A stretch of 64,000 bases of DNA from the NCBI GenBank assembly GCA_963789025.1, contig CAWBIT010000008.1:558001-622000 (forward strand). The letters run 5' to 3'. The stretch's first letter is position 1; the number at the start of each line of letters is the position of its first letter. The translations under genes were made by a program, and so were the position numbers. Shown piece after piece: positions 8,835-17,248 of this stretch. The DNA comes from AP-15 sp963789025 (GTDB lineage Bacteria; Pseudomonadota; Alphaproteobacteria; ATCC43930; CGMCC-115725). The notes under the pieces are model-generated. The model worked only from the letters and a program-made list of their open reading frames with translations, ran no database searches and was not told the DNA's origin.

Positions 8835-9824
8835 ATGCGGGTTCTGATCGGGGCCTTCATGTGGGTGGCGGCGGGTCTGGCTTTGGCGCGCGTCGCGACA
8901 GCCGCGGAAACAATCACCTTTGGCACGGATTGGAAAGCCGAGGCCGAGCATGGCGGCTACTACCAGGCCGTCGCCACGGGGATTTACCGGCAGCACGGGC
9001 TCGAAGTTACGTTGCGGCAGGGCGGACCGCAGGTCAACCACGCGCAGCTGCTCGCCGCCGGCCGGCTCGACTTCAACCTTGCGCCAAACTCCTTTATTCC
9101 GCTGAATTTCGTGCAGGAGAACATCCCGCTGGTCGCGGTTGCGGCGATCTTCCAGAAGGACCCGTCTGTGCTGATCGCCCATCCCGGGCAAGGCAATGAC
9201 AGCCTCGCCGCACTCAAAGGCAAGCCGATCATGATCGGCTCGGACACCCGCGTCACCAGTTGGGTTTTCCTCAAAAGCAAGTTCGGCTACACCGACGACC
9301 AGATCCGGCCCTACACTTTCAGCGTCGCGCCGTTCCTTGCAGATCCCAACGCGGTCCAGCAGGGCTATCTGTCGAGCGAGCCGTTCACGATCGAAGCTCA
9401 AGGGGTAAAGCCGGTGGTCCTGTTGCTCGCCGACGCCGGTTATTCGAGCTATGGATCGCTGATCCAGACCTCCGAGAAACTGGTGCAGGAGAAGCCCGAT
9501 CTCGTGCAGCGCTTTGTCGACGCCAGCATCGAGGGCTGGTACAGCTATCTCTATGGCGATCCGGCACCGGCCAACGCGCTGATCAAACGCGACAATCCGG
9601 AGATGACGGACGCCTTGCTGGCTTATGGCATCGCCAAGATCAAGGAATACGGCGTTGTCGACAGCGGCGACGCCAAGACCAACGGGATCGGGGCGATGAC
9701 CGAGACGCGCTGGCGCGAGTTCTTCGACACAATGGCGAAGGCCGGCATCTACCCCAAGGATCTCGACTTCCGCAAGGCGTTCACTTTGCAGTTCGTCGAC
9801 AAGAAAGTGGGTATGAAACCCTGA
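8835..9824 (+). CDS. ABC transporter substrate-binding protein (NitT/TauT, NMT1/THI5-like)
   Basis: About 329 residues with a signal peptide (MRVLIGAFMWVAAGLALARVATAAE). The mature part opens with TFGTDWKAEAEHGGYYQAVA and continues KHGL-like QHGLEVTLRQGG...LLAAGRLDFNLA, the pattern of NMT1/SsuA-type binding proteins that deliver nitrate, sulfonates, taurine or pyrimidine precursors; the ligand cannot be fixed. I start at 8835 because the signal peptide begins there, although the frame is open to 8754. Just upstream, ACACGATTGTGT near 8739-8750 is a near-palindrome that could be an operator. The ATPase gene follows with a 4-base overlap and the permease lies beyond an IS element. Confidence 0.85.
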   Translation: MRVLIGAFMWVAAGLALARVATAAETITFGTDWKAEAEHGGYYQAVATGIYRQHGLEVTLRQGGPQVNHAQLLAAGRLDFNLAPNSFIPLNFVQENIPLVAVAAIFQKDPSVLIAHPGQGNDSLAALKGKPIMIGSDTRVTSWVFLKSKFGYTDDQIRPYTFSVAPFLADPNAVQQGYLSSEPFTIEAQGVKPVVLLLADAGYSSYGSLIQTSEKLVQEKPDLVQRFVDASIEGWYSYLYGDPAPANALIKRDNPEMTDALLAYGIAKIKEYGVVDSGDAKTNGIGAMTETRWREFFDTMAKAGIYPKDLDFRKAFTLQFVDKKVGMKP

Positions 9825-10651
9825 CCGACGCGCGGTCGCCAACTCGGCTGACGCAATTCCCGGAAACGAATTCGCTCGTCACGTTACGCGGTGTCGGCAA
9901 ACGCTTCGCCACGGGGGTGACGGCGCTCGACGGGATCGATCTCGATATTAATCGGGGCGAGTTTTTGAGCCTGCTGGGTCCCTCCGGCTGCGGCAAGAGC
10001 ACGTTGTTGCGCATCATTGCCGGGCTCAGCGAGCCGAGTTCCGGCGTCCGCCGCCTGTTGCTCGAGACGAACCGCGCCGGGCATATTCCAGCGGGGCGGA
10101 TAGGCTTCGTATTCCAGGACCCGACATTGATGCCGTGGAGCACAGTCGTCGACAATGTGCTGCTGCCGTTTCGCCTCGCCGGACGTATCGGGCCCAGGGA
10201 GCGCGAACGGGCCGGCGCCGAGGTCCGATCGGTCGGCCTCGCCGGGTTCGAGCGGGCGTATCCGCGGCAGCTGTCGGGCGGCATGCGCATGCGCGTCTCG
10301 ATCGCCCGCGCGCTCGTCACCGATCCCGACTTGCTGCTCCTGGACGAGCCGTTCGCCGCGCTCGACGAGATCACCCGGATGGCGCTCAACGACGATCTCA
10401 TGGGCCTTTGGGAGAGCCGCCGGCCGACCGTCGTCTTCGTCACCCACAGCGTCTTCGAATCCGTTTACCTGTCGACTCGCATTGCCGTGATGACGCCGCG
10501 GCCCGGCCATATCGTCACCGAATTGACGGTCGACCTGCCCCAGCCGCGCGAACGCACGCTGCGCACCTCGCCGCATTACGCCGCGCTCTGCGCGACGATA
10601 TCGGAGCAGCTCGTAAGTGCGATGGCAGCGACATCGGCCGGATCGAAATGA
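9821..10651 (+). CDS. ABC transporter ATP-binding protein (NitT/TauT type)
   Basis: Nucleotide-binding subunit of the importer. Walker A GPSGCGKST, Q-loop FVFQDPTLMPW, signature LSGGMRMRVSIARAL, Walker B LLLLDEPFAALDE and switch VTHSVFESVYL are complete. Oddly, no ATG, GTG or TTG is available near the conserved start: reading back from TLRGVGKRFATG the only start-like codons are CTGs, of which the one at 9821 overlaps the stop of the binding-protein gene as CTGA. I mark that one; an upstream start inside the preceding gene is the alternative. The stop is at 10649-10651, about 55 bases before the IS5-like element that separates this gene from its permease. Confidence 0.82.
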   Translation: MTDARSPTRLTQFPETNSLVTLRGVGKRFATGVTALDGIDLDINRGEFLSLLGPSGCGKSTLLRIIAGLSEPSSGVRRLLLETNRAGHIPAGRIGFVFQDPTLMPWSTVVDNVLLPFRLAGRIGPRERERAGAEVRSVGLAGFERAYPRQLSGGMRMRVSIARALVTDPDLLLLDEPFAALDEITRMALNDDLMGLWESRRPTVVFVTHSVFESVYLSTRIAVMTPRPGHIVTELTVDLPQPRERTLRTSPHYAALCATISEQLVSAMAATSAGSK

Positions 10652-10659
10652 CTCCGCGC

Positions 10660-10706
10660 GTCACCCTCACCCGCTTCGCTGCGCTCAGCACCCTCTCCCG
10701 CGGTGC
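10660..10706. repeat. left part of an interrupted palindromic intergenic repeat
   Basis: TCACCCTCACCCGCTTCGCTGCG followed by CACCCTCTCCCGC is the left arm of the family also seen at 11943-12045, 31229-31603, 35424-35580 and 58119-58415 (listed in pieces of under 20 bases: TCACCCTCACCCGC, CACCCTCTCCCGC). It ends at the insertion site of the IS5-like element; the right arm resumes at 11943. Joining the two sides rebuilds the palindrome CTCTCCCGCGGTGCGGGAG. Confidence 0.75.
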
Positions 10707-11942
10707 GAGGATTTTGCAGAAGTAGCGAAATTTGCGATCCTGGCGTGGGGATTGGGGGGATGGTGATGGCTCATCGCGATTGGGGGCAGTTGGGTTTTGC
10801 CGACCACATGGTGATGCGGCACAGCCGCCCGAACGAGTTGCTGACGCGGCTGGCCGAGCTGGTCGACTGGGCGGCGCTGGGAGCGATCGTCGGCGGGCTG
10901 CACGATTCGCCGCACGGCGCACCGTCCTATCCGCCGCTGGCGATGGTCAAGGCGTTGCTGTTGCAGCAGTGGTACGGCTTGTCCGATCCCGCGCTCGAGG
11001 AGGTCTTGTGGGATCGGCTGTCGTTCCGGGTGTTCTGTGGGCTGCCCTTGGGCGAGACCGCGCCGGACTATTCGACGATCAACCGGTTTCGCAACGCGCT
11101 GCGCGAGAACGGACTGGACCAGCAGATCTTTGACGAGGTCGGTCGGCAGCTCGACCGCCGCGGGCTGATGCTGCGCAAAGGCACGCTGGTCGATGCCAGC
11201 CTGGTGCCGGCCGCGGTCAACCCGCCGAAAAAGCCGAAGGAGCCGTTGCCGCCGGGTCCGGATGGCGAGGTGCCCAGCCAGCTGGTCAAAAGCGACCGTG
11301 ATCCCGAAGCGGAGTGGGCCAAGAAGGGCGGCAAGCGGTATTTCGGCTACAAGGTTCATGTCGGGGTCGACCAGGGCTCGGCGCTCATCCGCCGGGTCAA
11401 GCTGACCGGCGCTTCGGTCAACGACACGGTGCCGGCCGACGAGCTGATCTGCGGCGATGAAGCCGCGGTCTATGCCGATGCCGCCTACCACACACATCGC
11501 CGCGAGCAGCAATTGACCGAGCGCGGCATCGAAGCCCATTTGATGCGGCGCGGCAACAAGCACCACGCGCTGAGCCAGGCCGACAAGGAACGCAACGAGG
11601 CGATCGGCAAGCAGCGCGCTCCGGTCGAGCAGGTGTTCGGCCGGATGAAGACGACCTACCGGTGGGCCCGCGCGCGCTGCCTGGGGCTGGCGCGCAACAC
11701 CACCCATCTGCTGCTGCTGTGCACCGCGATGAACCTGAAACGCATGGTGGTGCTGTGCCCGCCGTGATCGCCCACCGCAGGCAAACTCTGCCTCGACCTC
11801 GGCCAGGCCGCCCGGTGCGGCGGCCCGGCCGCGCCCGCGGCTGATATTGGCCTCGGTCTTGTACAATCTCACCGTGCAACGAACGTGAAAAATCAGCCTC
11901 AAAGAGCAACCCGGACGGAACCCCGCAATTTGCAAAGCCCTC
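10707..11942 (+). mobile_element. IS5-family insertion sequence, 1236 bp
   Basis: The ends form imperfect inverted repeats: GAGGATTTTGCA at the left and, read inward on the other strand, GAGGGCTTTGCA at the right. Both sides are flanked by GCGGTGC (10700-10706 and 11943-11949), a 7-base target duplication (8 bases if one shared base is counted). One transposase gene fills most of the element. The insertion split a palindromic repeat between the ATPase and permease genes of an ABC importer. Confidence 0.8.
10760..11767 (+). CDS. IS5-family transposase
   Basis: About 335 residues. The N-terminal helical DUF772-type domain (MVKALLLQQWYGLSDPALEE, then LPLGETAPDYSTINRFR) is followed by a DDE catalytic core: the first D in GTLVDASLVPAAV, the second in AVYADAAYHTH, and the E in RAPVEQVFGRMKTTYRWARAR, with the Y-(2)-R-(3)-E-(6)-K style signature of IS4/IS5 enzymes. 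I start at the ATG at 10760; a GTG at 10703 would lie outside the element. Appears intact and possibly active. Confidence 0.88.
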   Translation: MVMAHRDWGQLGFADHMVMRHSRPNELLTRLAELVDWAALGAIVGGLHDSPHGAPSYPPLAMVKALLLQQWYGLSDPALEEVLWDRLSFRVFCGLPLGETAPDYSTINRFRNALRENGLDQQIFDEVGRQLDRRGLMLRKGTLVDASLVPAAVNPPKKPKEPLPPGPDGEVPSQLVKSDRDPEAEWAKKGGKRYFGYKVHVGVDQGSALIRRVKLTGASVNDTVPADELICGDEAAVYADAAYHTHRREQQLTERGIEAHLMRRGNKHHALSQADKERNEAIGKQRAPVEQVFGRMKTTYRWARARCLGLARNTTHLLLLCTAMNLKRMVVLCPP

Positions 11943-12045
11943 GCGGTGCGGGAGAGGGGCGACCATGCGACAGAATTAAAGCTCCTCTCCCGCACCGCGG
12001 GAGAGGGGGGACCAAGCCCGCAGGGCTTGGTGGGTGAGGGTGGCG
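11943..12045. repeat. palindromic intergenic repeat (right part)
   Basis: Contains two strong hairpins: CTCTCCCGCACCGCGGGAGAG near 11984-12004 (given here as arms CTCTCCCGC / GCGGGAGAG) and CCAAGCCCGCAGGGCTTGG near 12012-12030, ending with GGTGGGTGAGGG. The same building blocks recur elsewhere in the window. It lies directly before the permease gene and could influence read-through from the ATPase gene. Confidence 0.7.
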
Positions 12046-12055
12046 CGAGCCGAAG

Positions 12056-12853
12056 ATGCGGCGGCCGCGATTGCATTTTTGGCGCATCGCCGCGCCACTG
12101 GCCGTGGGAGCGGTTCTCCTCGGCTTGTGGGAGATCATCGTCCGCGCCGAGGGCATACCGCCTTACATCCTGCCTGGCCCTTTGTTGATCGCGCAGACCT
12201 TGTGGACCGACGGGCCGAGCCTTATGGGCTCGCTGCTGGTGACCCTGCGCGTCACCCTGGCGGCACTGGCGGCGGCGGCCATTCTCGGCGGCGGGATCGC
12301 GCTTTTGTTTTCTCTCTCCCGCATTCTCGCGCTCAGCCTTTTTCCTTATGCGGTGATCCTGCAGGTGACGCCGATCGTCGCGATCGCGCCGCTGATCATC
12401 ATCTGGGTGCGTGAGCCATTCCTGGCGCTTCTGGTGTGCGCCTGGATCGTCGCGTTCTTCCCGGTCGTCGCGAACACGACGGTCGGGCTCAACAGCGCCG
12501 ACCGCAATTTGCTCGCGCTGTTCCGGCTCTATGGCGCCCCGACCGGCAAGACATTGCGCTATCTGAAATTGCCGACGGCGCTGCCCTATTTCCTCGCGGG
12601 CCTCAGGATCAGCGGCGGGCTCGCGCTGATCGGCGCGGTCGTCGCGGAATTCGTCGCCGGTACCGGAGGGACCGAGACCGGCCTCGCCTTCCGCATCCTC
12701 GAGGCAGGGTACCGGCTCGCGATCCCCCGTCTGTTCGCCGCGCTGTTCCTGCTGTCGGCGACCGGCATCGTCATCTATCTCACGCTCGACCTCTTGTCGC
12801 GCCTGCTGTTGCGCCACTGGCATGAAAGCGCGATCGAGGAAGAGGAGGAGTGA
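12056..12853 (+). CDS. ABC transporter permease (NitT/TauT type)
   Basis: 265 residues with about six membrane helices, of the SsuC/TauC family. The cytoplasmic EAA loop that docks on the ATPase is seen at about residues 158-180 (FRLYGAPTGKTLRYLKLPTALPYFLAG split around GAPTGKTLRYLKLP). It completes the importer begun at 8835, but the IS5-like element and a palindromic repeat separate it from the ATPase by 1.4 kb. There is no strong ribosome site before the ATG. Expression may now depend on a promoter in the IS or on read-through. The C-terminus ends in a run of acidic residues. Confidence 0.85.
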   Translation: MRRPRLHFWRIAAPLAVGAVLLGLWEIIVRAEGIPPYILPGPLLIAQTLWTDGPSLMGSLLVTLRVTLAALAAAAILGGGIALLFSLSRILALSLFPYAVILQVTPIVAIAPLIIIWVREPFLALLVCAWIVAFFPVVANTTVGLNSADRNLLALFRLYGAPTGKTLRYLKLPTALPYFLAGLRISGGLALIGAVVAEFVAGTGGTETGLAFRILEAGYRLAIPRLFAALFLLSATGIVIYLTLDLLSRLLLRHWHESAIEEEEE

Positions 12854-12857
12854 GGCC

Positions 12858-13613
12858 TCAGCCGCGTCCGACAAACGGCATCTTTGTCGCCATCACCGTC
12901 AGGAATTGGACATTGGCTTCGGGCGTGACGGTCGCCATCAGCACGACAGCGCGCGCGACGTTCGCTACATCCATCGTCGGTTCTTCTATGACCGTGCCAT
13001 TGGCCTGCGGCACGCCGCGCTGCATTCGCGCCGTCATTTCGGTCAGTGCGTTGCCGACGTCGATCTGGCCACAGGAGATGTCGTATTTGCGGCCGTCGAG
13101 CGAGGTCGATTTGGTGAGGCCAGTAATCGCGTGCTTGGCCGAGGTGTAGGCGGCCGAATTGGGCCTCGGCGCATGCGCCGAGATCGAGCCGTTATTGATG
13201 ATCCGCCCGCCCATCGGCTGTTGGTCCTTCATGATACGGAAGGCCTCCTGGGTACACAGGAACGAGCCCGTCAGGATCGTGTCGATGACGGCTTTCCAGC
13301 GCTCGAAGGCCAGTTCTTCGATCGGCGCCGCCGCTCCGAAACCGGCATTGTTGAACAGCACGTCGAGCCGGCCGAAGCGCTCCTTGGTCTTGGCGAACAA
13401 ATTCTTGATCGAGGCGGGGTCGGTGACATCCGTCGGCACGGCCAGTACCTGGCCGCCGGCGCCCTCGATCTCGCGCGCCACCTCTTCCAGCCGGTCGGGC
13501 CGGCGGCCGGCGATGACCGCGGCAAACCCCTCCTTGGCGAGGGCGACCGCCGCCGCCTTGCCGATCCCGCTACCTCCGCCGGTGACGAGGGCGACCTTTC
13601 CGTTCGAGCTCAT
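12858..13613 (-). CDS. SDR family NAD(P)-dependent oxidoreductase
   Basis: 251 residues. The Rossmann cofactor loop TGGGSGIGKA (about residues 11-20), the NNAG motif (FNNAGFG, about 87-93), the catalytic serine in NNGSISAHAP and the YxxxK pair in AAYTSAKHAITG are all present. This is a classical short-chain dehydrogenase; the arginines after the second strand (AGRRPDRLE) favour NADP. The substrate is unknown. A good ribosome site (AAGGAGAC) precedes the ATG. The gene is convergent with the ABC permease, four bases apart. Confidence 0.87.
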   Translation of the reverse strand: MSSNGKVALVTGGGSGIGKAAAVALAKEGFAAVIAGRRPDRLEEVAREIEGAGGQVLAVPTDVTDPASIKNLFAKTKERFGRLDVLFNNAGFGAAAPIEELAFERWKAVIDTILTGSFLCTQEAFRIMKDQQPMGGRIINNGSISAHAPRPNSAAYTSAKHAITGLTKSTSLDGRKYDISCGQIDVGNALTEMTARMQRGVPQANGTVIEEPTMDVANVARAVVLMATVTPEANVQFLTVMATKMPFVGRG

Positions 13614-13693
13614 GCGAATGTCTCCTTGCTATATGAACTCGGGAACGATAGCAGTTTGGCCGCCGCCGCACGGACGAAATTGCAGTCGCAGCG

Positions 13694-14515
13694 TCAGGGG
13701 ACGATTCCGCGCACCGCCCACGCAGTCGCGGTCAACGAGCGCGGACCGTCGGGAGCGCCGGAGAGAAATGCGGCGCGGACGCGCTCCCCGATCAGCCGGC
13801 GCCGCTCGGGGGCTAGGCCTTCGACATAGGCGCCGACCGGTCCCTGCCCGCCGAGCAGCGGCTCCCAGTAATCGGCAAAATCGGCGTATTCCATGCGTAT
13901 CGTGATCGAGCCGCGCTCGACTGCGGTGAGCCCGGCGTCATGCCACAGCACCGGCAGCCCGTTCGGCAGGGCGAGCGGGCCCGAGAACAGCCGATCGCGC
14001 GCCGCCCCGGCCCCGGGGTCGAGCCCGGCCGCGGTATCCCAGAAGAGGCGCTGAAACACGAGCCCGCCGCGAAAATCCCAGACCGCCGCCGCGACGACGC
14101 CGCCCGGCCGCACCACTCGACGCATTTCGCGCACGGCTTGCGCGGCATCCGGAACGAAATTCAGCGCGAGCTGCGCCAGAGCCGCGGCAAAACGGCCGTC
14201 GGAGTAGGGCAGGCAGCAGGCATCGCCGACCGCAAAACCGATGCCGGCGGCCCCCGGGCGCGACCGCGCGAACGCGATGTACGGCGTGGCGATATCGATG
14301 CCGGCTACCTGATCCGGCGCTCCGCGTTCGGCCAAAGTAAGGGCGAGGCTCCCGGTGCCGCACCCGACATCGAGCACGCTCCCATGATCCGCCGGCCGCG
14401 CGAACTCCGCGAAGGGACCGGCGAGCAGCCGCGACCACCGCCCGAGAAACCGCTCATAGGCGGCCCCGTCGCTGGCGTGGTATGTCGAGGAGGATGAGGC
14501 CGAGCCGATCGTCAT
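13694..14515 (-). CDS. class I SAM-dependent methyltransferase
   Basis: 273 residues. Motif I VLDVGCGTGSLALTLAERG (about residues 46-64), the acidic end of strand 2 (GIDIA) and motif post-I FAVGDACCLPYSDGRFAAAL are typical of Methyltransf_11/25 enzymes. The segment RVVRPGGVVAAAVWDFRGG matches the group often labelled UbiE-like or arsenite-methyltransferase-like, but there is no cysteine set for arsenic. The acceptor is not known. It runs in the same direction as the SDR gene, 80 bases apart. Confidence 0.82.
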   Translation of the reverse strand: MTIGSASSSSTYHASDGAAYERFLGRWSRLLAGPFAEFARPADHGSVLDVGCGTGSLALTLAERGAPDQVAGIDIATPYIAFARSRPGAAGIGFAVGDACCLPYSDGRFAAALAQLALNFVPDAAQAVREMRRVVRPGGVVAAAVWDFRGGLVFQRLFWDTAAGLDPGAGAARDRLFSGPLALPNGLPVLWHDAGLTAVERGSITIRMEYADFADYWEPLLGGQGPVGAYVEGLAPERRRLIGERVRAAFLSGAPDGPRSLTATAWAVRGIVP

Positions 14516-14577
14516 CGCGACTTTTCTTTTTCTGGCGGGCTAACGCGCAGCGCTGTAGCAATGCCACAAGGTGGTCA

Positions 14578-14716
14578 CTCCGGGACGGCCCTCGGGCCGG
14601 GCCCGGAGTCCATGGACACGGACGAAAGCAATTGTGCTCAGACAGCGGTGCCATCCCCTGCAGGCGACGGTATTCATGGGTTCCGGGTTCTCGGCTGCGC
14701 CCCGCCCCGGAATGAC
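14578..14716. repeat. dispersed intergenic repeat, family A, copy 1
   Basis: About 139 bases bounded by TCCGGGACGGCC at the left and CCCCGGAATGAC at the right, with GGGCCGGGCCCGGA near the left end. A second copy with the same ends lies at 30861-30978. The ends form a short inverted repeat (CCGGG / CCCGG). It sits between the methyltransferase and phnA and carries no gene. Confidence 0.75.
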
Positions 14717-14746
14717 AGTGGTCGTGAAATCCGGGGAGAGGCAATA

Positions 14747-15955
14747 GTGAACGGCATCGAGTTGAACGGGAGGCGGTACCGGAAGCCGCAGCGGTCGATT
14801 GTGGTCATCTGCGTCGACGGGTGCGACCCCGAATATCTCGAGCGCGGCATTCCGGACGGCATCTTTCCGACAATAGGCTCTTTCCGCCGAGAGGGTTATT
14901 TCGGAGTGGCGGATGCCGTGGTGCCGACCTTCACCAACCCGAACAATGTCTCGATCGTGACCGGTGCGCCGCCTTCGGTGCACGGCATTGCCGGCAACTA
15001 CTACCTCGACCGCGAGAGCGGGCGCGAGATCATGATGACCGACGAGAGCCTGATGCGCAGCGAGACGATCCTCGCGCTGATGGCGCGGGCCGGCGTCAGG
15101 ACGGCGGCGGTCACCGCCAAAGACAAATTGCGCAAGCTGCTCGGGCGCAACCTCGAGGGCATCTGCTTCTCATCCGAATATGCCGACGCGGAGGTCGAGG
15201 CGCTCGTCGGCCGCGCCCGGCCCGACATGTATTCGGCCGATCTGTCGCTGTTCGTGCTCGACGCCGGGGTCGCGCTCCTCGCGCAGGGCATGGCTCGGCT
15301 GCTCTACCTGTCGCTGTCAGATTATGTGCAGCACGCGCACGCGCCGGGAGCGCGGGAAGCGGATGCGTTCAACCGGGCGGTCGATGATCGCGTGCGGCGC
15401 TTTGTCGAACTGGGCGCGGTCGTCGGTCTTGTCGCCGACCATGGCATGAACGACAAGGCGCGCCCGAACGGCGAGCCCAACGTGATTTTCCTCGAAGACG
15501 AGCTCAACCGCCGTTTCGGCGCTGGGGCAGTGCGAGTGATCTGCCCGATTACCGACCCGTTCGTGCGCCATCACGGCGCGCTCGGGTCGTTTGTCCGCGT
15601 CTACGCGCGAGACGCCGCGGACATTCGCGCTCTGATGGCAGCGAGCGCGGAATTGCGGGGGATTGCTCTGGTGCTCGACGCCGCAAACGCCGCGCAACGG
15701 TTCGAATTGCCGCTCGACCGAGAGGGCGATTTCATTGTGCTCGGCGACGCCAATACCGCGATCGGCGCCTCCAAGGTAGAGCATGACCTTTCAGGACTCG
15801 CCGGCCATCGCTTGCGCTCGCATGGCGGGCTCGACGAGCAACCCGTGCCGTTCATCCTGTCGCGGCCACTGACCGCCGAATACCGTCGCATCGCCGAGAC
15901 CCGCAGGCTGCGGAATTTCGACATCTTCGATTTCGCGCTGAACGGCGTCGAATGA
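14747..15955 (+). CDS. phnA: phosphonoacetate hydrolase
   Basis: 402 residues, close to known PhnA enzymes. PhnA hydrolyses phosphonoacetate to acetate and phosphate using two zinc ions and belongs to the alkaline phosphatase superfamily. Visible landmarks are VVICVDGCDPEYL (metal D), VVPTFTNPNNVSIVTGAPPS (catalytic T in SFTNPNN-like context), HGIAGNYYLD, AAVTAKDKLRKLLGR, YLSLSDYVQHAHAPG (metal D and H), VGLVADHGMN (metal D-H) and GHRLRSHGGLDEQPVP (last H). All appear intact. I start at the GTG at 14747 after GGAGAGG because conservation begins there; the frame is open upstream into the repeat. No LysR regulator or phosphonopyruvate genes are nearby. Confidence 0.9.
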   Translation: MNGIELNGRRYRKPQRSIVVICVDGCDPEYLERGIPDGIFPTIGSFRREGYFGVADAVVPTFTNPNNVSIVTGAPPSVHGIAGNYYLDRESGREIMMTDESLMRSETILALMARAGVRTAAVTAKDKLRKLLGRNLEGICFSSEYADAEVEALVGRARPDMYSADLSLFVLDAGVALLAQGMARLLYLSLSDYVQHAHAPGAREADAFNRAVDDRVRRFVELGAVVGLVADHGMNDKARPNGEPNVIFLEDELNRRFGAGAVRVICPITDPFVRHHGALGSFVRVYARDAADIRALMAASAELRGIALVLDAANAAQRFELPLDREGDFIVLGDANTAIGASKVEHDLSGLAGHRLRSHGGLDEQPVPFILSRPLTAEYRRIAETRRLRNFDIFDFALNGVE

Positions 15956-15956
15956 C

Positions 15957-16574
15957 TTACATCGGCGGCTTGACGCCATCCTTCTCGGCGGTCACCCCGG
16001 AGGCCGTCAGACTGCCATCGGCCCCTTTCTGGGCAATGATGAACACCGACGCCCCAGGTTTCAGCAGGCTGGGATCGCCCGGCACATAGCCGACAATCGG
16101 AGTACCGGGGGGAATCGTTACCTCGGCTTCGCCGTCCTTGTAGGTGACCTTGATCACCTGGCCCTGCGGCGCGCTGGTGATCTGCGCCGCAGTTGCATTG
16201 GTCATCAGGCTGTCGGGGACGAGATCCCAAGGAAATTGACCTTCCCGAGCGACGCCGCGCAGGCTTTCTGGAAGGATGTGCACCTCGATCGCCCGGAGCT
16301 TCCCGTCGGGGCCTTTGACCGAGGTCGAGGCGACGAAGTCGCCCGGCTTGATGTCGGCGATCGTCTTGGCGACGACTGCACGCACGGTAAAATCCGGCGC
16401 AAGGGCGATCGACAGCGACTGGCCGTCGCGTGATTTGACCATCAAGACCTGGCCGTCGAGCTTCTCGACCGTGCCGCGGATGCGCGTCGGCGGGCTAGCC
16501 GGCGGGTTCTGCGCGATAGCCGGCAGCGCCAGCACTGCGACGAAGACGGCGGCGAAAAACGATTGCGAGCGCAT
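15957..16574 (-). CDS. exported protein of unknown function (DUF5666-like)
   Basis: 205 residues with a signal peptide (MRSQSFFAAVFVAVLALPAIAQ). The mature part looks like two small beta-barrel repeats: RIRGTVEKLDGQVLMVKSRDGQSLSIAL...DFTVRAVV and GQVIKVTYKDGEAEVTIPPGTPIVGYVPGDPSLLKPGASVFIIAQ, resembling DUF5666-type OB-like domains. Function unknown. It is convergent with phnA, one base apart, and has a GGGAGG ribosome site. Confidence 0.75.
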   Translation of the reverse strand: MRSQSFFAAVFVAVLALPAIAQNPPASPPTRIRGTVEKLDGQVLMVKSRDGQSLSIALAPDFTVRAVVAKTIADIKPGDFVASTSVKGPDGKLRAIEVHILPESLRGVAREGQFPWDLVPDSLMTNATAAQITSAPQGQVIKVTYKDGEAEVTIPPGTPIVGYVPGDPSLLKPGASVFIIAQKGADGSLTASGVTAEKDGVKPPM

Positions 16575-16682
16575 GGTAAGCGCCTCCCTGCAACTTCATT
16601 AATGGATGCGGCCCAACATGCCGTCAGATCGCACGGCCCGCACCTCACATTTCGGTGACCGCCATATCGCGAGAATGGCGGG

Positions 16683-17195
16683 TCACTGCACGATTTCGTC
16701 GGGGTAGACGCCCCAGAGATCGCCGCGCTGCACCCAGCCGGCATGATCGGCGGCGTCGATGCGGCACCAGTCGGCGCGGCATTCGAGCAGTCGTGCAATG
16801 ACGCCGGGCTGCGCGCGGGCAACCGCCGGCGACGCCGGATCGGGCTGACGATGCAAGGTGCGGATGCCGCCCTTGATGACGACCGCGCGCTTGCCGGTCA
16901 GCATTCTCTCGTGCACCCAGCCCTCGGTGCCCTGCCAATCGCGGATCATCCGCCAGTTCTCGAATTCCTTGACGATCTCGACCGGCATCTCCTTGCGCGT
17001 CAGCACCCATTCGATCGGGTAATTCTCGCCCGGCCCGACCCGCAAATTCACCTGGTCCGAGCGCAGGCTGACAAAGCGCGGCAGCTTTTGACCCGCCTCG
17101 CTCTCTGCCGCCACGGTGGGCGGCGCCGCGAGGACGATTGCCGCCGCCACCAGCAGACACGCCGCAAACCGGTGCCGCGTCTGCCGCCTGGACAT
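16683..17195 (-). CDS. exported bacterial SH3-domain protein
   Basis: 170 residues. A signal peptide (cleavage near VAAE, about residue 30) precedes two SH3-like units: RSDQVNLRVGPGENYPIEWV through WRMIRDWQGTEGWVHERML, and a second from IKGGIRTLHRQPDPASPAVA to WCRIDAADHAGWVQRGDLWG. Such domains bind peptidoglycan peptides. Proteins of this type lie divergently from a D-2-hydroxyacid dehydrogenase in many Hyphomicrobiales, as here (53 bases between the starts, so the promoters must share that gap). Confidence 0.85.
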   Translation of the reverse strand: MSRRQTRHRFAACLLVAAAIVLAAPPTVAAESEAGQKLPRFVSLRSDQVNLRVGPGENYPIEWVLTRKEMPVEIVKEFENWRMIRDWQGTEGWVHERMLTGKRAVVIKGGIRTLHRQPDPASPAVARAQPGVIARLLECRADWCRIDAADHAGWVQRGDLWGVYPDEIVQ

Positions 17196-17248
17196 CTGAC
17201 CCCCGCTGTTGCTAATGGCGGACCCCGCCCTCTGCGGAACCTGTCGCC

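Noticed and set aside
10685..12874. 729-codon open frame on the minus strand
   Set aside because: Runs antisense through the IS5-like element and into the permease gene; composition is Arg/Gln/His-rich as in shadows, and it crosses the IS boundary.
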